This document shows, piece by piece, positions 1 through 7,979 of a stretch of DNA of 64,000 nt; the stretch's first letter is position 1, and each line of letters starts with the position of its first letter. A program made the position numbers and the translations under genes. The notes below the pieces were generated by a model, which worked only from the letters and a program-made list of their open reading frames with translations, was not told the DNA's origin and ran no database searches. Origin of the DNA: Prevotella melaninogenica (lineage in GTDB: Bacteria; Bacteroidota; Bacteroidia; Bacteroidales; Bacteroidaceae); contig NZ_CP072359.1 in assembly GCF_018128065.1 (NCBI RefSeq), positions 558,001 through 622,000 on the forward strand. The letters run 5' to 3'.

Positions 1-561
1 GACCAGCGTCCAGTTATACTTCCGTTTCAAGGCGTTCAGCGATGCCATGAGCGAGCCCGCGTCAGAGCTTTTGTCGAGCGACTGGCTGAGGGCGGTAATA
101 TTGTCGATGAACACCACCTCCGCAAGATTCGCCACGGCTGCTTTTTCTATTCCCTTCAATACATCATCAACGAGATTGTCCCTGTCCATCTCCGCACGGA
201 AGAAAGTAGGAGGGAAGTCCGAAACCTCGTACCGCAGGGCCAGCTGACGCAGCGTCATCTCAAAGTCGGCGTAGAGTACGCGCTTCCCCTGTGCGGCAAT
301 ATCTCTTGCCACCTGCATGGCGAAGATGGTCTTGCCGATACCTGACTGTCCGAAGATGATGCAAAGGTCACCTTCGAGGACAATATTGGGATAGAGTACC
401 ACAAGAGGGGGAAGCGACTTGCCTTTCCTTACACAGTCATTCATGGAAGACACATGAAAGCCACCGGCATCAATGGCTCCCTGTTCCTGCAACTCATGAA
501 AGGAGGACCGGATGTAATCCACGTCTACCGGTTGGCGAAGCGTCTTAATCAGTTCATCCAT
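1..561 (-). CDS. RepA-like AAA/RecA-fold ATPase, partial (3' end outside window)
   Basis: The reading frame is open from an ATG at 561 to the window edge (187 codons), so only the N-terminal part is present. It contains a Walker A motif (FGQSGIGKT, near residue 70), a beta strand ending in DFEM, and a Walker B-like strand VVFIDNITAL. This matches the RecA/DnaB-fold AAA_25 ATPases called RepA, which sit next to small helix-turn-helix proteins in mobilizable and integrative elements of Bacteroidota. The start lies 9 bp after the stop of the HTH gene, so the two are likely co-transcribed. The role (replication helicase loader or primosomal ATPase of a mobile element) is inferred from family and context. 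The rest of the element would lie to the left of the window. Confidence 0.8.
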   Translation of the reverse strand, partial: MDELIKTLRQPVDVDYIRSSFHELQEQGAIDAGGFHVSSMNDCVRKGKSLPPLVVLYPNIVLEGDLCIIFGQSGIGKTIFAMQVARDIAAQGKRVLYADFEMTLRQLALRYEVSDFPPTFFRAEMDRDNLVDDVLKGIEKAAVANLAEVVFIDNITALSQSLDKSSDAGSLMASLNALKRKYNWTLV

Positions 562-570
562 AGCATTACC

Positions 571-867
571 CTATTGATTATTTGCGTTAGTAGGAAGCCC
601 TTTGGAAATCAATGCGTCCACCTCCTGCTTAGAATACAGGTTGTGCCTACCAATCTTATGCACCTGAATGTCCCCACGCTTCTCCATACGCCAGAGCGTG
701 GTATAAGTAATGTGAAGGTGTGCACAAAGCTCGTTACGGGTCAAATACTCGGTGGATGCTGTCGAAACAGGTTCTTTCAGCAGATTCTTGCCCACCATCA
801 TCTCTAATACTTCTGCAATGGCCTCCTTGAGGTCTTCCTTTTGCAGCATAATGAAATTACCTTGCAT
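571..867 (-). CDS. Small helix-turn-helix protein of a mobile element
   Basis: The protein has about 98 residues. Its C-terminal half (YLTRNELCAHLHITYTTLWR, then RGDIQVHKIGRHNLYSKQEVDA) is the MerR/excisionase-type HTH_17 fold, with a recognition helix followed by a wing and the RxxLYS..EVD motif. The frame is open further upstream to 1083, but that extension has no homology-like character. I chose the ATG at 867 because a plausible promoter ends about 25 bp before it; an ATG at 849 is the alternative. It directly precedes the RepA-like ATPase gene, the usual arrangement on Bacteroidota mobilizable elements, where such proteins act as excision factors or regulators. The specific function is not shown by the sequence. 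Confidence 0.75.
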   Translation of the reverse strand: MQGNFIMLQKEDLKEAIAEVLEMMVGKNLLKEPVSTASTEYLTRNELCAHLHITYTTLWRMEKRGDIQVHKIGRHNLYSKQEVDALISKGLPTNANNQ

Positions 868-892
868 AACACGAAATTTAAAAGTTATGCTG

Positions 893-922
893 CAAATATC
901 ACAGGTGGAAAAGTGGCTGCAA
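893..922 (-). promoter_or_regulatory. Putative promoter of the HTH-repA operon
   Basis: On the minus strand, GATATTTG (900-893) resembles the TAnnTTTG -7 box with one mismatch, and a TTG lies 19 bp upstream (922-920). This places the transcript start just before the ATG at 867. Confidence 0.4.
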
Positions 923-1083
923 GTGGCACCTAAAGAAAAATGTAACCTTTGATATTTTTGTGAATAATCCACTGATATACAATAGCTTCCAATGTGCGGT
1001 TTTACTCTGTATTTTGGCCAACGACAGATAAGTGGGGATAAGTGGGCGTGTTTGGGAATCACATGGTATCGTATGAAACGCAC

Positions 1084-1118
1084 AAATAGCGTATTTCCGA
1101 AGTGGAGATACGCTATTT
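1084..1118. repeat. 11-bp inverted repeat (hairpin) between accessory genes
   Basis: AAATAGCGTAT (1084-1094) and ATACGCTATTT (1108-1118) are perfect reverse complements around a 13-nt loop. The repeat lies between the stop of the 142-aa ORF and the HTH promoter, so it could be a terminator, an operator or an element-end site. No other annotation explains it. Confidence 0.6.
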
Positions 1119-1144
1119 GAGTATAGGATAGATATAGAAAATTG

Positions 1145-1573
1145 TCATGTACGACTATATTTCCTGAAAAGATGCCGAATCTGTTCCATCTTTTTACGGT
1201 ACTCTTCTGTCACGCTATCGCTCCCTTTGTACTTCTTGTTAATATTTTCAACTTTATAGCCACATTCTTTGGCTATATCTTCGAACCAAGTGGCACGAAT
1301 ATCCTCGGGCAACAAGAGAGATAAATCATGAAGAATTTTATACATGAGCATTCTTTTCTGTGAGCATTCTGAGAGGTAATCTATATGCGATCTGTGGGTA
1401 ATAATGCTTTTGAATTCTTCTGGTGTGGTTATGTTTTTGAATATTTTTCCGTTAAAACTCTCATAAAGTTCTTCCATCAAGTCATCAGGGAAATGATAAT
1501 CATTTTCTACCTTAGATACAATTGGTGAGAAATTGTTCGTATTATCTTTATGGCCGTCCTGCCCATTTGCCAT
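1145..1573 (-). CDS. Hypothetical protein, 142 aa
   Basis: I do not recognise this protein. It is charged and probably helical, with no signal peptide or membrane segment. The ATG at 1573 follows directly on the TAA of the upstream ORF (TAAATG). It is in the same reading frame as the two ORFs before it (1574-1795 and 1811-2038), each separated only by an in-frame TAA. It may be an independent translationally coupled gene or the last third of a gene broken by nonsense mutations. Base use is AT-rich like the adjoining accessory genes, and it probably belongs to the Schlafen-gene transcript. Confidence 0.5.
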   Translation of the reverse strand: MANGQDGHKDNTNNFSPIVSKVENDYHFPDDLMEELYESFNGKIFKNITTPEEFKSIITHRSHIDYLSECSQKRMLMYKILHDLSLLLPEDIRATWFEDIAKECGYKVENINKKYKGSDSVTEEYRKKMEQIRHLFRKYSRT

Positions 1574-1795
1574 TTATCCACTACAGCTTTCTTTCTCGGC
1601 CACATAAAACAATGTGCCCTCATGCCGACCAAAGTTAATTGTGTATTTGCGGAACATATCAAAGTTCCATTCGTCACGATTGACATTATCAAATGATTTT
1701 AATTTTTCTGCTAATTGCACAAAGTCCGTATGCTCATAGAGACGATCCAGATCGTATCTCCGGCAGTAATTGTATACCAAAGTAAAGCCATTCAC
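1574..1795 (-). CDS. Hypothetical ORF, 73 aa, no good start codon
   Basis: The ORF is open from a GTG at 1795 to a TAA at 1574-1576. Reading upstream in frame gives only five more codons before the TAA that ends the previous ORF (1811-1813). There is no ATG at a sensible position, which makes an independent gene doubtful and favours a segment of a disrupted longer gene. The sequence is rich in aromatic and acidic residues and resembles no family I know. Confidence 0.35.
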   Translation of the reverse strand: MNGFTLVYNYCRRYDLDRLYEHTDFVQLAEKLKSFDNVNRDEWNFDMFRKYTINFGRHEGTLFYVAEKESCSG

Positions 1796-1810
1796 ATACC
1801 AGCGACTTAT

Positions 1811-2038
1811 TTACGAACTTTGCAAATCGCCTTCTCTACTATCCGTGAAGGCAGAATATTTCTCAAAAATGCGTTGTAGTTGAGTCTGTGTATCAAAAGT
1901 AATCATAGCCTGTCTTGGTGACTTATCCCATTGGGCGATAAAAAGTGAATATCCATCAACAGCCTTTGAACTGAAGTTCTGGTAATCACCCTTAAAGAAA
2001 GGGGTAATCTTTTCTTGAAAGAAATCGTGCAATGTCAT
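1811..2038 (-). CDS. Hypothetical protein, 75 aa, after the Schlafen-domain gene
   Basis: The ATG at 2038 lies 11 bp after the stop of the Schlafen-domain gene, so the ORF is probably in the same transcript. It is soluble with no recognisable motif. It is the first of three ORFs lying in one frame and separated by single TAA codons at 1811-1813 and 1574-1576, so it may be the N-terminus of a degraded protein of about 298 residues. It could also be a small standalone partner protein. Confidence 0.45.
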   Translation of the reverse strand: MTLHDFFQEKITPFFKGDYQNFSSKAVDGYSLFIAQWDKSPRQAMITFDTQTQLQRIFEKYSAFTDSREGDLQSS

Positions 2039-2049
2039 ACGCTAAATGA

Positions 2050-3654
2050 TTATTTGGCTTTATAGGTTCGGTTCTTATTACTTCCACAGGCTTCTATTAG
2101 TCCTTGTTCCACTAAGGAACTGAGATAATAACGAGATTGCGATGACTTCAATCCAAATGCTTGCATTATATCAGATGTCTTGACTTCTCCATTCTTCGCA
2201 ATATAATCCAATATCATCTGCATTTTATCGCCGGTTTTATCGCTAATTTCTGCATTTGTCGCCGTTTGGTTATCTTTTTTATTACCAGAATTGTTATTTA
2301 TCGCCGATTTATCGCCAGTCTCTGGATTTATCGCCGATATGTCCATTGTTTTGTCGCCAGTATCTTCAGTAACAGTATCTTTACCGGAAGCCTTCTCAAA
2401 CAACACCTCCGAAAGGTTTTTGCAATGTAGTCTCAAAATGGTTCGGTCAGGGTTGTGCGTGTCTTCCCATGTTGGCTGCTCACCATATGACGATTTCCAG
2501 CCATCAATGATGGTTGGGATGCCACTACCAGCGCGCTCTCCAAGGTCTATTAGTGCGAACATCTTAAAGAGAATCGCGTTGCGTGGATCGGAAACTCCAC
2601 CACTCATGGCCTCCTTCACACCAATTCGGAAATCACCCGGGTTCTCGAAGGTGTAACCATCAGGATATTTCTTGATGACCACCCCACGTCTGCCATAATA
2701 GTCGGCATTAACCAACGTGTTCAATAATGCTTCGCGCACGGCCTTATGAAGTGGGGTATCATCCACTCGCATCATTCCCTCCAACTTGAAAGGACGAGGA
2801 AGGTCGTGGCTAAGTTTGTTAGCAACGGCAAAGAAGAAATCGAATACGTTGCCACTCCATTCGCCCGTTGAAGAAGCCAGTCTGTCCACCCAACGGATGC
2901 TCGGATCTCGATGGTCTTGATAGTCGAGGAAATATTGAGGATATTCTGAGAGAATCTCGTTTTCATACCCAAACATCAATAATCCTGCCGTTGTAGGATA
3001 AAACTTACCTTCATCTGCATCGTAACCAATGGCTCCTATTTTACCAAGAAATTCTTCATCATCCAGTTTCGACCAAACGTGATTGATATGAGAAATATTA
3101 AAAATATTCCGATAGCTATGCACTGTGTCCATGCAGAACACTTTCATATCGCGGTGTTTGAGCAATTTACGGTCTTGGGTCAGTTGATAAGCATCCCGAT
3201 ACATGGCCGATACCTCCTCGTGAGAGCAATGGTAATCGCCTTCACCGTTGCGCCGGTATGAGCCGGACATCGGGTCTTGACCGACATAGACAGGACGAAG
3301 GTATCGGTCGGCACGAGGCACACGAATAGAGATTATTTTCTTGCCTTCGTAGTCCTCTACCGTCACATCCTTTTCAACAAGAAGATTGACATTGATTTTC
3401 TGGCGGTTGTTGACCATATTCCAAAAATCCTTCAGCATTTGGTCAGCATTCTGCACACCCGACACTTCAAAAGAGCCATCTTTCTTTTCGTCAACACCAA
3501 GCAGTATAATACCACCATCGGTATTAGCAAAAGAAGAATATGTCTCCCACATCGAGTTAGGGATACCTCCTTTTGCCTTCTTAGCTTCCAGTCGGTTTCC
3601 CTCCCTGTATGAACTGATTTCTTGCATGTTATAAAGGTTCTCTTCCATCTTCAT
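2050..3654 (-). CDS. Schlafen/AlbA_2-domain ATP-binding protein with C-terminal winged helix
   Basis: The 534-residue protein has three parts. Residues about 15-150 form a Schlafen-type AlbA_2 domain (EAKKAKGGIPNSMWETYSSF, then DGGIILLGVDE). The middle carries a GHKL-like HATPase_c_4 region of the RecG-related regulator type (VREALLNTLVNADYYGR, ERAGSGIPTI). The C-terminal 70 residues look like a winged helix (KTSDIMQAFGLKSSQSRYYL). A linker at about 430-470 repeats the word TGDKSAIN in degenerate form. Relatives are common in Bacteroidota accessory islands as ATP-binding proteins or putative regulators, and some Schlafen-type proteins act in phage defence; no function is proven here. A good promoter precedes the ATG at 3654, and three small ORFs follow closely. 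Confidence 0.8.
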   Translation of the reverse strand: MKMEENLYNMQEISSYREGNRLEAKKAKGGIPNSMWETYSSFANTDGGIILLGVDEKKDGSFEVSGVQNADQMLKDFWNMVNNRQKINVNLLVEKDVTVEDYEGKKIISIRVPRADRYLRPVYVGQDPMSGSYRRNGEGDYHCSHEEVSAMYRDAYQLTQDRKLLKHRDMKVFCMDTVHSYRNIFNISHINHVWSKLDDEEFLGKIGAIGYDADEGKFYPTTAGLLMFGYENEILSEYPQYFLDYQDHRDPSIRWVDRLASSTGEWSGNVFDFFFAVANKLSHDLPRPFKLEGMMRVDDTPLHKAVREALLNTLVNADYYGRRGVVIKKYPDGYTFENPGDFRIGVKEAMSGGVSDPRNAILFKMFALIDLGERAGSGIPTIIDGWKSSYGEQPTWEDTHNPDRTILRLHCKNLSEVLFEKASGKDTVTEDTGDKTMDISAINPETGDKSAINNNSGNKKDNQTATNAEISDKTGDKMQMILDYIAKNGEVKTSDIMQAFGLKSSQSRYYLSSLVEQGLIEACGSNKNRTYKAK

Positions 3655-3669
3655 TCTTGTTAATGACTA

Positions 3670-3701
3670 CAAATATATAGATTATTTATAACTTAAACAA
3701 A
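3670..3701 (-). promoter_or_regulatory. Promoter of the Schlafen-domain gene
   Basis: On the minus strand TATATTTG (3677-3670) fits the Bacteroidota -7 consensus and TTTG (3701-3698) the -33 box, with a 20-bp spacer. It lies 16 bp before the start codon. Confidence 0.65.
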
Positions 3702-3732
3702 TCTTATTCGTTTCTGTTTAGAATAAACTTAT

Positions 3733-3906
3733 TTACAACGAAGCTAATAATTGCTTGCGCTCTTCATCGGTCATCTTCTTGAGTAGAGCGATAAGAGCCT
3801 CTTTGCCATCTTGCGTTTTGTCATTCAGTAAATACCAATTATATTGCAGCATTCTCTCCAAGGGATAGGCACCTATATAATTTTTAGCAATCTCATTCAC
3901 GCTCAT
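3733..3906 (-). CDS. Small ORF, 57 aa, possibly the tail of a lost gene
   Basis: The ORF starts at an ATG at 3906 and ends with TAA at 3733-3735. The product begins MSVNEIAKNYIGAY and ends in a helical, charged stretch MTDEERKQLLASL. An AAGG lies 5 bp before the ATG. The frame stays open 11 codons upstream of the ATG into DNA that looks like a group II intron remnant, so this may be the 3' part of a gene or intron junction rather than a complete small gene. No family is recognised. Confidence 0.4.
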   Translation of the reverse strand: MSVNEIAKNYIGAYPLERMLQYNWYLLNDKTQDGKEALIALLKKMTDEERKQLLASL

Positions 3907-4042
3907 ATGCCTTGTATGAAGTTTCTGTCCGTTAGGTCAGATGTTTGCCACTGGCTTCCTTCAGATTTCACCTCACGACAAACACCCTTGCCTTTGGCTA
4001 TGTAATTCTCGCTATTAGAGCTTACCGGGACTTACGCCCATT
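3907..4042 (-). mobile_element. Probable group II intron 5' fragment (remnant)
   Basis: The minus strand has a run of words typical of domain I of bacterial group II introns: ATTACATAGCCAAAGGC, then CGTGAGGTG, CTGAAGGAAGCCAG, GGCAAAC, TCTGAC, and ACAGAAACTTCATACAAGGC. No reverse transcriptase or maturase reading frame and no domain V-like 3' end follow, so only a fragment remains. The assignment is by remembered resemblance and needs a covariance-model search. Confidence 0.45.
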
Positions 4043-4182
4043 AGACAATACTCATGCCGAGCGTATCAAATTAAAGAGTTGCAAATTTGTTTGATGATGA
4101 TAATCCTTATCCGAGTTAATTTGTTGAGGATTATAGCGTTTTTGAACGATTTGGTTTGTGTAAGCCTTTCTTTCATTACCTA

Positions 4183-4244
4183 AACCAATAGGGGTATCAC
4201 GCTAATCACGCCCCTCCCTATGGGGGAGGGGACGAGGGAGGAAC
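4183..4244 (+). repeat. C-rich hairpin repeat (family R1), copy a
   Basis: AACCAATAGGGGTATCACGC is followed by a CCCCTCCC/GGGAGGGG hairpin. The copy ends 18 bp beyond the stop of the yfhO-like gene and is read in sense as a C-rich hairpin. The other copies are at 16086, 16190, 24587, 26525, 36713 and 61081. Confidence 0.85.
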
Positions 4245-4262
4245 CACTACTTTCTTCTTCTT

Positions 4263-6761
4263 TTACTTCTTCTTCCACTCCATATACCCTGCTCCTGCAA
4301 TCGCCAAGAGGAGAATAAGGATAGAAATGTAAGCAATAGTCTCAGTAGTAGAGATACTTGTTGGGTGGAAGTCGAGGACTACGGTGTGCTTACCCGGCTT
4401 CACGCTCACAGCACGGAGGATGTAGTTCACACGTCCAAGCTCTACTGGCTGACCATCAACGGTTGCTGTCCAACCCGGATAGTAGATCTCAGAAAAGACG
4501 ACAACACCACCATTCTTTGAGTTGACAGTGTATTGCAGGTTGTTAGGCTCATACTTATCGAGCTTCACGATTGCAGTAGAGTCGTTCGCCTTCGCCTGAC
4601 CTAAAGCTGCCTCAAACTTCTTATCGGCTACTGCCTCATGGCGCACGTCAATCTTACCCACCTCAGCATATTCAGCGTTGGCATCGTCGACATAGGTGAG
4701 CTTGTTAACAAACCAGCCGTTGCCCTGTGCATATGGGTTCTGTATTGGTGCCGTTGTGCCACCCTGCAGTGGAAGGATAAAGTACTTCGTGTTCAGCATA
4801 TTCAGTACTGGGAAGGTTTTTACGCCATCTACCGCCTGCATATTACCACCTGCTGCAGCAATCGCCTGCATCGTCTTCTGCATTTCTGGAGCGATGTAAG
4901 CATCAATCATCTCTTGATAACGACGGAGCTTAGCGGGGTGATAACCACCGATACTCTTATGGAAGTAAGAAGTCTCGTTCTCGTTGAACGTGTTAGAAGC
5001 GAAGTTCAATACACGATAGTTGAGGCTCTTGTCCTTGTTAATCTCAAGGTCGGCTGCCGTTGGCTGCTGTGGCATATCGCGCTCACTCTTTGGTACGAAC
5101 ATCTCGTCATTGAGGTAACGCTTGTCGACCTGCCACATATCAACGAGGCTAAGGACTAACAAAGCAGCTATCATATAGTCGGCACGCAGCTTCTTCATCT
5201 TATAAACAAAGAGCAGAGCGAAGCCGATGAGGATGATAATAACCGAACGCCAAGCGTCTGAGCTGACCATTGCAGCACGCATAGCGGAGATATTAGCGAG
5301 GATTGTTCCTGCCGTATTGCCGTCCATGCCCTGAATACTATTAATCATCTGGCGTTCCTGATCGCTGATAAATGGACCCATCATGTCTGGGAATACAGCT
5401 ACTAAGACTGCCACACCCGCTGTCAAGGCAAGGCTGATATAGGCATACTTCATCTTCTGTCCTAAGAGTTCTGGCTCCTCAATAAGGCGCTTTAAGGTCA
5501 GAGCTGCCAAGAGAGGGATGGTGAACTCAGCGATAACAAGGATACTTGCCACCGTTCGGAACTTCGCATACATTGGGATGTAATCGAGGAAGAAGTTGGT
5601 GAAGCCCATGAAGTTATGTCCCCATGATAGGAGAACGGATAATATTGTAGCTGCCAACAATGCCCACTTCGTAGTGCCTTTTACCAAGAAAAGTCCTAAG
5701 ATAAAGAGGAAGAGGACGAATGCTCCTACGTAAACAGGACCGCTCGTACCCGGCTGTGTGCCGAAATACTGTGGGAAAGCATCGTAGAGCTGTGGAATCA
5801 TTGACTGTATCTGTGGGTCAACCTTCGACATAGCCGTACTGCTTTGGCTTAATGGAACACTTGCTCCACCCTTTGCATCAGGGACGAGTAAGGTCATCGT
5901 CTCATCAATGCCATAACTCCACTGAGTGATATAGTCGCGATCAAGTCCTGAACTTGTCTGGTTCGCGCCATCAGCTTTCAGCAACTCGCTCTTGCCACGC
6001 ATACTCTCTTTCTGATACTGCCATGTGTGGTAAAGGCTTGAGAGATTGATGGCAACGCCAATCAATGCCGCTACTGCCAATACACCCGAAGCCTTGAGGA
6101 AGCCTGCAAGTTGCTTCTCACGAACGGCTTGCACGAGATAGCCAATGACCATAAAGAGGATGATAAACAGATAATAATAAGTCATCTGCACGTGATTCGC
6201 CTTTACTTCAAAGGCTGTGAAGATGGCTGTCACGATAAATCCCGACAGATAACGTCCTCGATAAGCCAAGACAACACCGGCAATCATCGGTGGAAGATAA
6301 GCCAAAGCCATAACTTTCCAGAGGTGACCGGCAGCAATGATGATTAGGAAGTAGGACGAGAACGCCCACATGATACTACCCAAGGCTGCCAACGATTGGC
6401 GGAAGTCGAAGGCTCTCAACAGAATATAGAAACCTAAGAGATAGACAAAAAGGAACCATACATTCTCTGGTAACCAGAGGTGATAAGCGTTCATCACCTG
6501 CGAAAGTCCGTCTGTTGACTGATAAGATGGCGACATCTGATAGGTAGGCATACCACCGAAGATGGCGTTTGTCCAGCGTGTTGCCTCACCTGTACGGTTC
6601 TGGAACTCTGTCATTTCCTGTGCCGAACCGACACCTGCTGAGGCATCGTGGCGATAGAGAATCTTACCCTGAGTAACCGGCACGAAGAAGTAAGCGAACG
6701 AGATGACCGCAAACAACACAACTACCACTACGTCGGGTAGAAATCTTTTCCAAGTTTTCAT
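4263..6761 (-). CDS. YfhO family multi-pass membrane protein
   Basis: The 832-residue protein has an N-terminal membrane segment, roughly a dozen further hydrophobic segments through residue 560, a large extracytoplasmic C-terminal domain, and a last membrane helix before a WKKK tail. The N-terminal layout (a periplasmic loop with GKILYRHDASAGVGSAQEM and WTNAIFGGMPTYQM) is characteristic of Bacteroidota YfhO proteins. YfhO belongs to the GT-C-like integral membrane group and in Firmicutes assists glycosylation of lipoteichoic acid. The substrate in Bacteroidota is unknown, though cell-envelope glycosylation is likely. The gene is divergent from mtnN with about 107 bp between start codons, and an R1 repeat follows its stop. 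Confidence 0.9.
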   Translation of the reverse strand: MKTWKRFLPDVVVVVLFAVISFAYFFVPVTQGKILYRHDASAGVGSAQEMTEFQNRTGEATRWTNAIFGGMPTYQMSPSYQSTDGLSQVMNAYHLWLPENVWFLFVYLLGFYILLRAFDFRQSLAALGSIMWAFSSYFLIIIAAGHLWKVMALAYLPPMIAGVVLAYRGRYLSGFIVTAIFTAFEVKANHVQMTYYYLFIILFMVIGYLVQAVREKQLAGFLKASGVLAVAALIGVAINLSSLYHTWQYQKESMRGKSELLKADGANQTSSGLDRDYITQWSYGIDETMTLLVPDAKGGASVPLSQSSTAMSKVDPQIQSMIPQLYDAFPQYFGTQPGTSGPVYVGAFVLFLFILGLFLVKGTTKWALLAATILSVLLSWGHNFMGFTNFFLDYIPMYAKFRTVASILVIAEFTIPLLAALTLKRLIEEPELLGQKMKYAYISLALTAGVAVLVAVFPDMMGPFISDQERQMINSIQGMDGNTAGTILANISAMRAAMVSSDAWRSVIIILIGFALLFVYKMKKLRADYMIAALLVLSLVDMWQVDKRYLNDEMFVPKSERDMPQQPTAADLEINKDKSLNYRVLNFASNTFNENETSYFHKSIGGYHPAKLRRYQEMIDAYIAPEMQKTMQAIAAAGGNMQAVDGVKTFPVLNMLNTKYFILPLQGGTTAPIQNPYAQGNGWFVNKLTYVDDANAEYAEVGKIDVRHEAVADKKFEAALGQAKANDSTAIVKLDKYEPNNLQYTVNSKNGGVVVFSEIYYPGWTATVDGQPVELGRVNYILRAVSVKPGKHTVVLDFHPTSISTTETIAYISILILLLAIAGAGYMEWKKK

Positions 6762-6805
6762 TATTATTTATTTTTGCTTTTGTCTGACTTATGGATTAAT
6801 CTCTG

Positions 6806-6834
6806 CAAAGTTACAAAAAACAAAGCACTTACAA
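6806..6834 (-). promoter_or_regulatory. Promoter of the yfhO-like gene
   Basis: On the minus strand TAACTTTG (6813-6806) is a perfect TAnnTTTG box, with TTG at 6834-6832, a spacer of 18 bp. The ATG at 6761 would have a leader of about 40 nt. Confidence 0.55.
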
Positions 6835-6856
6835 TATCCAACTTGTAACTTTTTCG

Positions 6857-6864
6857 TACCTTTG
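6857..6864 (+). promoter_or_regulatory. -7 box immediately before mtnN
   Basis: TACCTTTG is a perfect -7 box ending 4 bp before the mtnN ATG, so transcription would begin at or next to the start codon, giving a nearly leaderless mRNA. No clear -33 box was found at the usual distance. Confidence 0.5.
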
Positions 6865-6868
6865 CAGT

Positions 6869-7576
6869 ATGAAAATAGGAATCATCGTTGCAATGGACAA
6901 AGAGTTCGAGCAACTTAAAGCAATTCTTTCCAATACCGAGACGGAGCATTTCAACCATAAAGACTTCGTTACGGGACGGTTGGGAGAGAAGGAAATCATT
7001 CTGCAGCAGTGCGGTATTGGTAAGGTTAACTCTACCATCGGTGCGGTGGAGATGATAAACCATTACCATCCCGACCTTGTTATCTCAAGTGGTTGTGCTG
7101 GTGGTGCTGACACTTCATTGGAAGTTACTGATGTGGTGGTGGCAACAGAGTGTGCGTATCATGATGCCTACTGTGGTGATGAGGTGGCTTTCGGTCAGAT
7201 TATCGGTATGCCTGCTCGCTTCAAGGCTCCTGCTGAGCTGATTGAAAAGGCATTGTCGTTGAATAACTTGCCTGATTGTAAGGACCTGCATGTCAAGGCG
7301 GGACTGACAGTTAGTGGCGAATGGTTTGTCAACTCACGTGAGAAGATGCAAGAGATAATGAACCACTTCCCTGAGGCAACAGCTGTTGACATGGAGAGTT
7401 GTTCTATTGCGCAGGTCTGCCATATCTATCAAACACCTTTCGTTTCCTTCCGAGTTATCAGCGATGTTCCGCTCAAAGACAACAAAGCCAGCCAGTACTA
7501 TGACTTCTGGGAGCGTATCGCCAACGGCAGCTTTGAGGTAACGAAACAATTTATTAATTTAATTCAGAATTCATAA
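6869..7576 (+). CDS. mtnN: 5'-methylthioadenosine/S-adenosylhomocysteine nucleosidase
   Basis: This cytosolic enzyme cleaves adenine from S-adenosylhomocysteine and methylthioadenosine, feeding S-ribosylhomocysteine to LuxS. The 235 residues match the PNP/UDP family: MKIGIIVAMDKE with the catalytic Glu12, GIGKVNS, VISSGCAGG, the substrate-binding AVDMES near residue 175, and RVISDVPL with the catalytic Asp near 200. Length is normal for the family. The last codons (LIQNS and stop) lie inside the left arm of a 49-bp inverted repeat whose right arm encodes the LuxS N-terminus. luxS is the next gene, making a methyl-cycle pair, though a 403-bp gap full of repeats separates them. Confidence 0.95.
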   Translation: MKIGIIVAMDKEFEQLKAILSNTETEHFNHKDFVTGRLGEKEIILQQCGIGKVNSTIGAVEMINHYHPDLVISSGCAGGADTSLEVTDVVVATECAYHDAYCGDEVAFGQIIGMPARFKAPAELIEKALSLNNLPDCKDLHVKAGLTVSGEWFVNSREKMQEIMNHFPEATAVDMESCSIAQVCHIYQTPFVSFRVISDVPLKDNKASQYYDFWERIANGSFEVTKQFINLIQNS

Positions 7577-7606
7577 TTCACAATTCATAATTATGATTAC
7601 CGATGT
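7558..7606 (+). repeat. 49-bp perfect inverted repeat, left arm
   Basis: All 49 bases are the exact reverse complement of 7948-7996. The arm covers the last codons and stop of mtnN and ends at ...ACCGATGT. It is made of degenerate GAATTNTG-type units also found at 7812-7900, 12395-12460 and near 59525. Confidence 0.95.
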
Positions 7607-7979
7607 GGGTAGAGTTTATAGGTACAAGCAACTCATTTACTCGTCCACTTAATCCCCACAAATGGTTAGATTTCCTTTTAGCTACCTTTCCCCACGTATA
7701 ATCTAAAGTTCGTGGATAAACTGAAGCTAATATCGATAATCTTAATAGGTAAATAACGAGTTTATAAGTTTACAAGCAACTTGTGGCAATAAACTGAAGC
7801 TAACAGCGGTAATCATAATTATGAATTGTGAATTATGGATTCTGAATTAATAACGGATTCTGAATTTTGAATTATGAATTAAACATGAATTCTGAATTAA
7901 ATATGATTTCTGTTTTAAGTGAGAATAATGAGTTAAAAAAATAGATTACATCGGTAATCATAATTATGAATTGTGAATT
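7577..7979. other. mtnN-luxS intergenic region, repeat-filled
   Basis: No gene was found. Besides the two inverted-repeat arms there is a third, imperfect copy of the AATT-rich unit array at about 7812-7900 and short 8-bp arrays (NNNNNACT type) at about 7622-7652 and 7744-7785. No TAnnTTTG box lies close to luxS, so luxS may depend on read-through from mtnN. Confidence 0.7.
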
